Under the pieces are notes generated by a model. That model was not told the DNA's origin. It ran no database searches and saw only the letters and a program-made list of their open reading frames with translations. The position numbers and the translations under genes are program-made. 64,000 nucleotides of DNA, taken from assembly GCA_028554795.2 (NCBI GenBank), contig CM068831.1, forward strand, positions 65,562,982 through 65,626,981, in the 5' to 3' direction. Source of the DNA: Sinohyriopsis cumingii (lineage: Eukaryota > Mollusca > Bivalvia > Unionida > Unionidae). Positions 29,495 to 64,000 of this stretch are shown here, piece by piece (positions within the stretch are counted from its first letter, which is position 1; each line of letters starts with the position of its first letter).

Positions 29495-29645
29495 AGCAAC
29501 AGAGAGGGTCCTATCTACAATTCTGCTTGGGACAAACAATAATCGTAGACGTGGTATTGACCTCTATGAGTGGTCACTATTTTTTTTGGGTCCAAACACA
29601 AGGGTGACCACTCCCTTAAGTGGTCTGTTCACCCTCTCTGCTGCT
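29495..29645. repeat. 151-bp subterminal unit with its own inverted ends (right)
   Basis: Opens with AGCAACAGAGAGGGT (29495-29509) and closes with ACCCTCTCTGCTGCT (29631-29645), one mismatch apart. Same size and internal inverted pairs as 13176-13326. Confidence 0.8.
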
Positions 29646-29650
29646 CCATT
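29646..29650. repeat. target site duplication, right (CCATT)
   Basis: Exact copy of 13171-13175, directly after the element's terminal GCTGCT. Confidence 0.8.
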
Positions 29651-32600
29651 TGAGTCACCAGTTCACAGTACTCCTTATGAAACAAATGTCATGTTTTTCT
29701 TTTTATAAAGTGTGTACAAATTCTCTGACATCCATTTTCATTTTCTCTCTGTCAATCTTTCTTTGAATTTCTAAGGAGGATAATATTTTTTTTTAAAAAT
29801 TCCTTGTTCTTCCTTCTGACCCTGCATTATATTTCTATATGTACTATACCTAAGGATATTTACCTTGAAGTTCACATCTCAGCTGTATGAGATGTTTTAC
29901 CTTCATGTTGGCGCCTCTATCATATAAAGCGGCGCGTTCGATAGTCTTGCCGTTCATCGTTGACTCGTCAACAACTGAAAAGAACAATAAGCAGGCAGTC
30001 AGTAGTATCAGATTAGAAACTATGCGAGGCCATCTCATTGTTCGAAAGAACAGATTCATTGTTCGAAAGAACAGATAGACTCTTCTATCCGATGAAGGAC
30101 TCTAACCCTACTTACTCAAGGCATTTGATGGGGGAAGGAACTCTTCGCGAATTAATGCAGGAAGAACCGGTCAAGATGAAGAGAAATTGACAAAATCATG
30201 CAAAAACGTCAGAGAGTCAGAAAAGTTACAGGGAGTACCAACTCTTCGACGAAAGATAGAAAATAGCTCGAGGGACGAAGCACATGGAAAGAAGAACAAA
30301 AAACAAATAAATCATTGGAGTCACTCGAGACGAGTAAGTAAATATACCGAGCTCAGTCCTCGAGGTGTGGTATATGCTGATCATCTTTGCTCAGTGACTC
30401 TTTTCATAACCACTCAATTTTCTCGGAAACAGGAATTCTATTTAGTCATTCGAGACATGTATGTATGTATGTATGTATGTATGTATGTATGTATGTATGT
30501 ATGTATGTATGTATGTATGTATTTTGTGCATTCACAACAAATATAGTACATGTGGATTCCTTTCCTTTTCTCCCATTAACCTTCATGACTAGATGTTGGT
30601 CAGTCCAAACGGGGGCGTGTTGGTTAGTAAGTGTAGGTGTTGGTCACTCAAAACAGCTTCTTGGATAGTAAGTGTCGTTTTGACATTACATTTTCTCCTG
30701 TCCTTAGAGAACCATTATGTAAAATATTTTTAGGAACAATGGAAATTCTTATTTTAATTTTTTACATTATATTTGTATTCCCCCCCCCCACTACCATTTT
30801 TGCACTCAAGACCACAACCATTTCTAGAGACAAGTGTTAGATGACATGATAAATCTACTAATGTTAAATTTCCATTGTCCATAGCGCGATACATATGTTA
30901 AAACAAATAGAATTTTTTTAAAGTAGTAGTAAAGGGTCGCAATGTTAAGTCTCTTTGTCTCCAGAGCACCATTTCTGTCTCAGATCGCCTCCCATTACTA
31001 CTGCTGTAAAACACCAAAACCAAATAAACAATTCTTTAATGGTCTGCTTCATCTATTTTTTTTATTCATTACTTTTCTTCTGCCTGTCTTTTCTGTTATA
31101 TCTATTATTTATTCCATTGCTCTCATAATTGTTTTACTGGAAAATATGCCTTAGAGCTATGTATCAATACCTAATCACAGAATAATACCAGGAGTTGAAT
31201 GAATGAACGAACAAACGAACGAACGAACGAACGAACGAACGAATGAAGGAATGCACTTTTAATGATTTTGGGTGAGTTGGGTAAATGGCGAGATTACCTG
31301 AAACTATGATTGTACAGATTTGTTTAAGCTTTTGGAGTTTATTTTTAAAACAATTGATACATTTCAGGGGAAAAAATTTGTATTAAAAAATATAAAAATA
31401 ATAAAATTCTAACCGATGTATACTACTAGTACAAAACTACCAGAAGGTTTGTTAGACCATACATTCTTTACATTTAGATAGTTAAAATCATGACATGCCA
31501 CTCTTAAAATGCACGAGTACTTCGATTCCTTGGTCTCCCCATGGATTCTATTCCACGGATCCCTCTACGACTTGTTTTTGCCTCCATCCCTCTATACCTT
31601 ATTTTAGCATCAGCAGCTGCATCCTCACTAGCCTAGGTTCCAATGTGACAACCCGATCTACACCTTGGCGTATCGTGCAGATATTTCTGTGTTTCGGGTC
31701 TGTGAATTTCATTGGATGAGGTGGCAAGCTATTGCATCCAATCAATATTGAGTTGTTCAAATTTGAACGCTGTTCGTATTTATCGAGACGAGGGGAGAAT
31801 ACAACTTGAATGGACTTTTAAATATGCAATTTTCCACTGCCGGTCTCTGATACCTTTCACTCAGATACACCAGTAATGGCTTCCTTCTGGTACATAGTCA
31901 TACTTTCGATCTTAAAATTCCAAAGTATCCCGTTTAGGTAAATTGCCCCAACTATTTTCGGTCGATGAACAATGCATCGCGCTATTGGTTAGTTGAGATT
32001 AGATACTAAGGTAAGCAAATCATGAAATCCAATAGATGTCGCTAAGACAAAGCACTAATATATCTGTTCAATCCGCCAAGGTATAGATATCGGAACCTTG
32101 CCTAGCGAACATCCAACAGATGTGCATAGATAATACTCTAGTTTAATTTCATTAAAATAATTTTAGATTAGACACATAATGCAGATAATTATGTTCTCTC
32201 CTCTTGTTTTCCTTAGAAAGTACTAATTTTTGTCCATCTCCTTTTTTTTATAAATATTTTCATTGTTAGACTAGCCTCATATGGAAATAAGGAATGAATG
32301 AATGAATGGATGCAACAAAGAATTTATGAGCAATGTCAGCGTTTGGTCGAGCAGTGAATTGGACAAAATGTACGGTGAAAGGGACACAACTCCTATTCGC
32401 GTTGGGATATAGACTGGTTTAACGTTTTCTAGATAAAAAACCAACAACTAGTCTACATTAAGCTTTGGCGTGAAAAACTGTTTTAATAATTAGAAGATAA
32501 TATATTTTTTTTAAAATACTGTTAAATGTGTAAAATATCATTATTTGTTGGATAGGGCGAGCAAAACTGACACTGTGATGATACTATACCTTCACAGGAA

Positions 32601-32728
32601 GTGCAACCATGACAACGTGTAAAGTTGGTATCCATCTTTGTTTGGAAATGATCGCAATCGAGTGGACTTAAAACTCTAATAATATACTTCCAGATCGCGT
32701 AGTTACAGCCCGTAGTCTAGTGGCTGAA
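29651..32728. other. non-coding, upstream of CFAP91
   Basis: Contains (ATGT)n at about 30456-30520, a C9 run near 30781-30789 and (AACG)n at about 31203-31242. The 119-codon frame at 30187-30546 ends inside the ATGT run and has no motif. The promoter and any untranslated exon of CFAP91 should lie in the last kilobase, but I cannot point to them. Confidence 0.5.

Positions 32729-64000
<31,272 letters not shown>

Larger units (their letters stand above)
13176..29645. mobile_element. Maverick/Polinton (adintovirus-like) element, 16,470 bp
   Basis: Ends are AGCAGC...GCTGCT within terminal inverted repeats of 525-539 bp, flanked by the 5-bp duplication CCATT. Encoded proteins include a DD34E integrase, an FtsK/A32-type packaging ATPase, an adenain-like protease, a double-jelly-roll capsid protein, a fiber and a membrane-active minor protein. 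That is the set that defines virus-like Mavericks and adintoviruses. The polymerase differs from theirs: a family B palm fused to an SF1 helicase and an HNH domain. The left half mixes strands; the right half is a minus-strand structural block. Two frameshifted large genes and an interrupted capsid gene suggest it is not functional as assembled. Near-identical terminal repeats point to a recent insertion. Confidence 0.9.
29107..29645 (-). repeat. right terminal inverted repeat
   Basis: Reverse complement of 13176-13700, somewhat longer because of the 12-bp expansion and small indels. It ends GCTGCT at 29645, followed by the CCATT duplication. Confidence 0.9.

Noticed and set aside
13176..29645. 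Herpesvirus or iridovirus insertion
   Set aside because: The gene set (integrase, small packaging ATPase, adenain-like protease, hexon-like capsid, terminal repeats) and size fit Maverick/adintovirus-type elements, not large nuclear or cytoplasmic viruses.
30187..30546. 119-codon frame right of the element
   Set aside because: It ends in an ATGT microsatellite and shows no family motif; it might be old element debris but cannot be supported.

Overview
This is nuclear DNA from an animal, most likely a mollusc and quite possibly a bivalve (inference). It is AT-rich and carries a long, intron-rich ciliary gene, tRNA-derived SINEs, a CR1/L2-like LINE fragment, MITEs, many minisatellites, and viral-type DNA elements of the Maverick/Polinton (adintovirus-like) group. 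There is no bacterial gene organisation.

Layout. 1-6.3 kb is mostly non-coding, with three copies of one tRNA-derived SINE, microsatellites and two possible terminal exons of an unknown gene on the minus strand. 6.3-13.1 kb is a heavily decayed Maverick/Polinton of the canonical kind: scattered frames of a protein-primed-type family B DNA polymerase, a BIR (IAP-like) fragment and the start of a double-jelly-roll capsid gene, broken by a MITE, a minisatellite and other repeats. 13,176-29,645 is a second, almost complete element of 16,470 bp with terminal inverted repeats (525 and 539 bp), AG...CT ends and a 5-bp target duplication (CCATT). Its left half holds a packaging ATPase, a PLA2-domain protein, a retroviral-type integrase, a family B polymerase fused to an SF1 helicase and an HNH zinc domain, and a stand-alone HNH endonuclease. 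A non-coding centre has a pol III-type internal promoter and four copies of a conserved hairpin. The right half is a minus-strand structural block: capsid-associated proteins, membrane protein, fiber, adenain-like protease, membrane-active minor protein, major capsid protein in two pieces, and a coiled-coil protein. A small zinc-binding gene lies inside each terminal repeat.

The element looks recently inserted but damaged: homopolymer frameshifts in the integrase, the polymerase and the right zinc gene, and an in-frame stop in the capsid gene. Some homopolymer breaks could be assembly errors. The unusual point is that a standard adintovirus-like set (integrase, ATPase, protease, capsid, fiber) is combined with a polymerase-helicase-HNH protein in place of the usual protein-primed polymerase.

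32.7 kb to the end is the gene CFAP91 (MAATS1) on the plus strand: 17 coding exons found from a start at 32,729 to 62,593, with the 3' end outside the window. Its introns carry a LINE fragment, two TTAA-flanked MITEs, SINEs and several minisatellites. Two minisatellites are built from the gene's own splice junctions: intron 13 begins with 16 tandem copies of the exon 13 end plus splice donor and ends with 15 copies of the splice acceptor plus exon 14 start.
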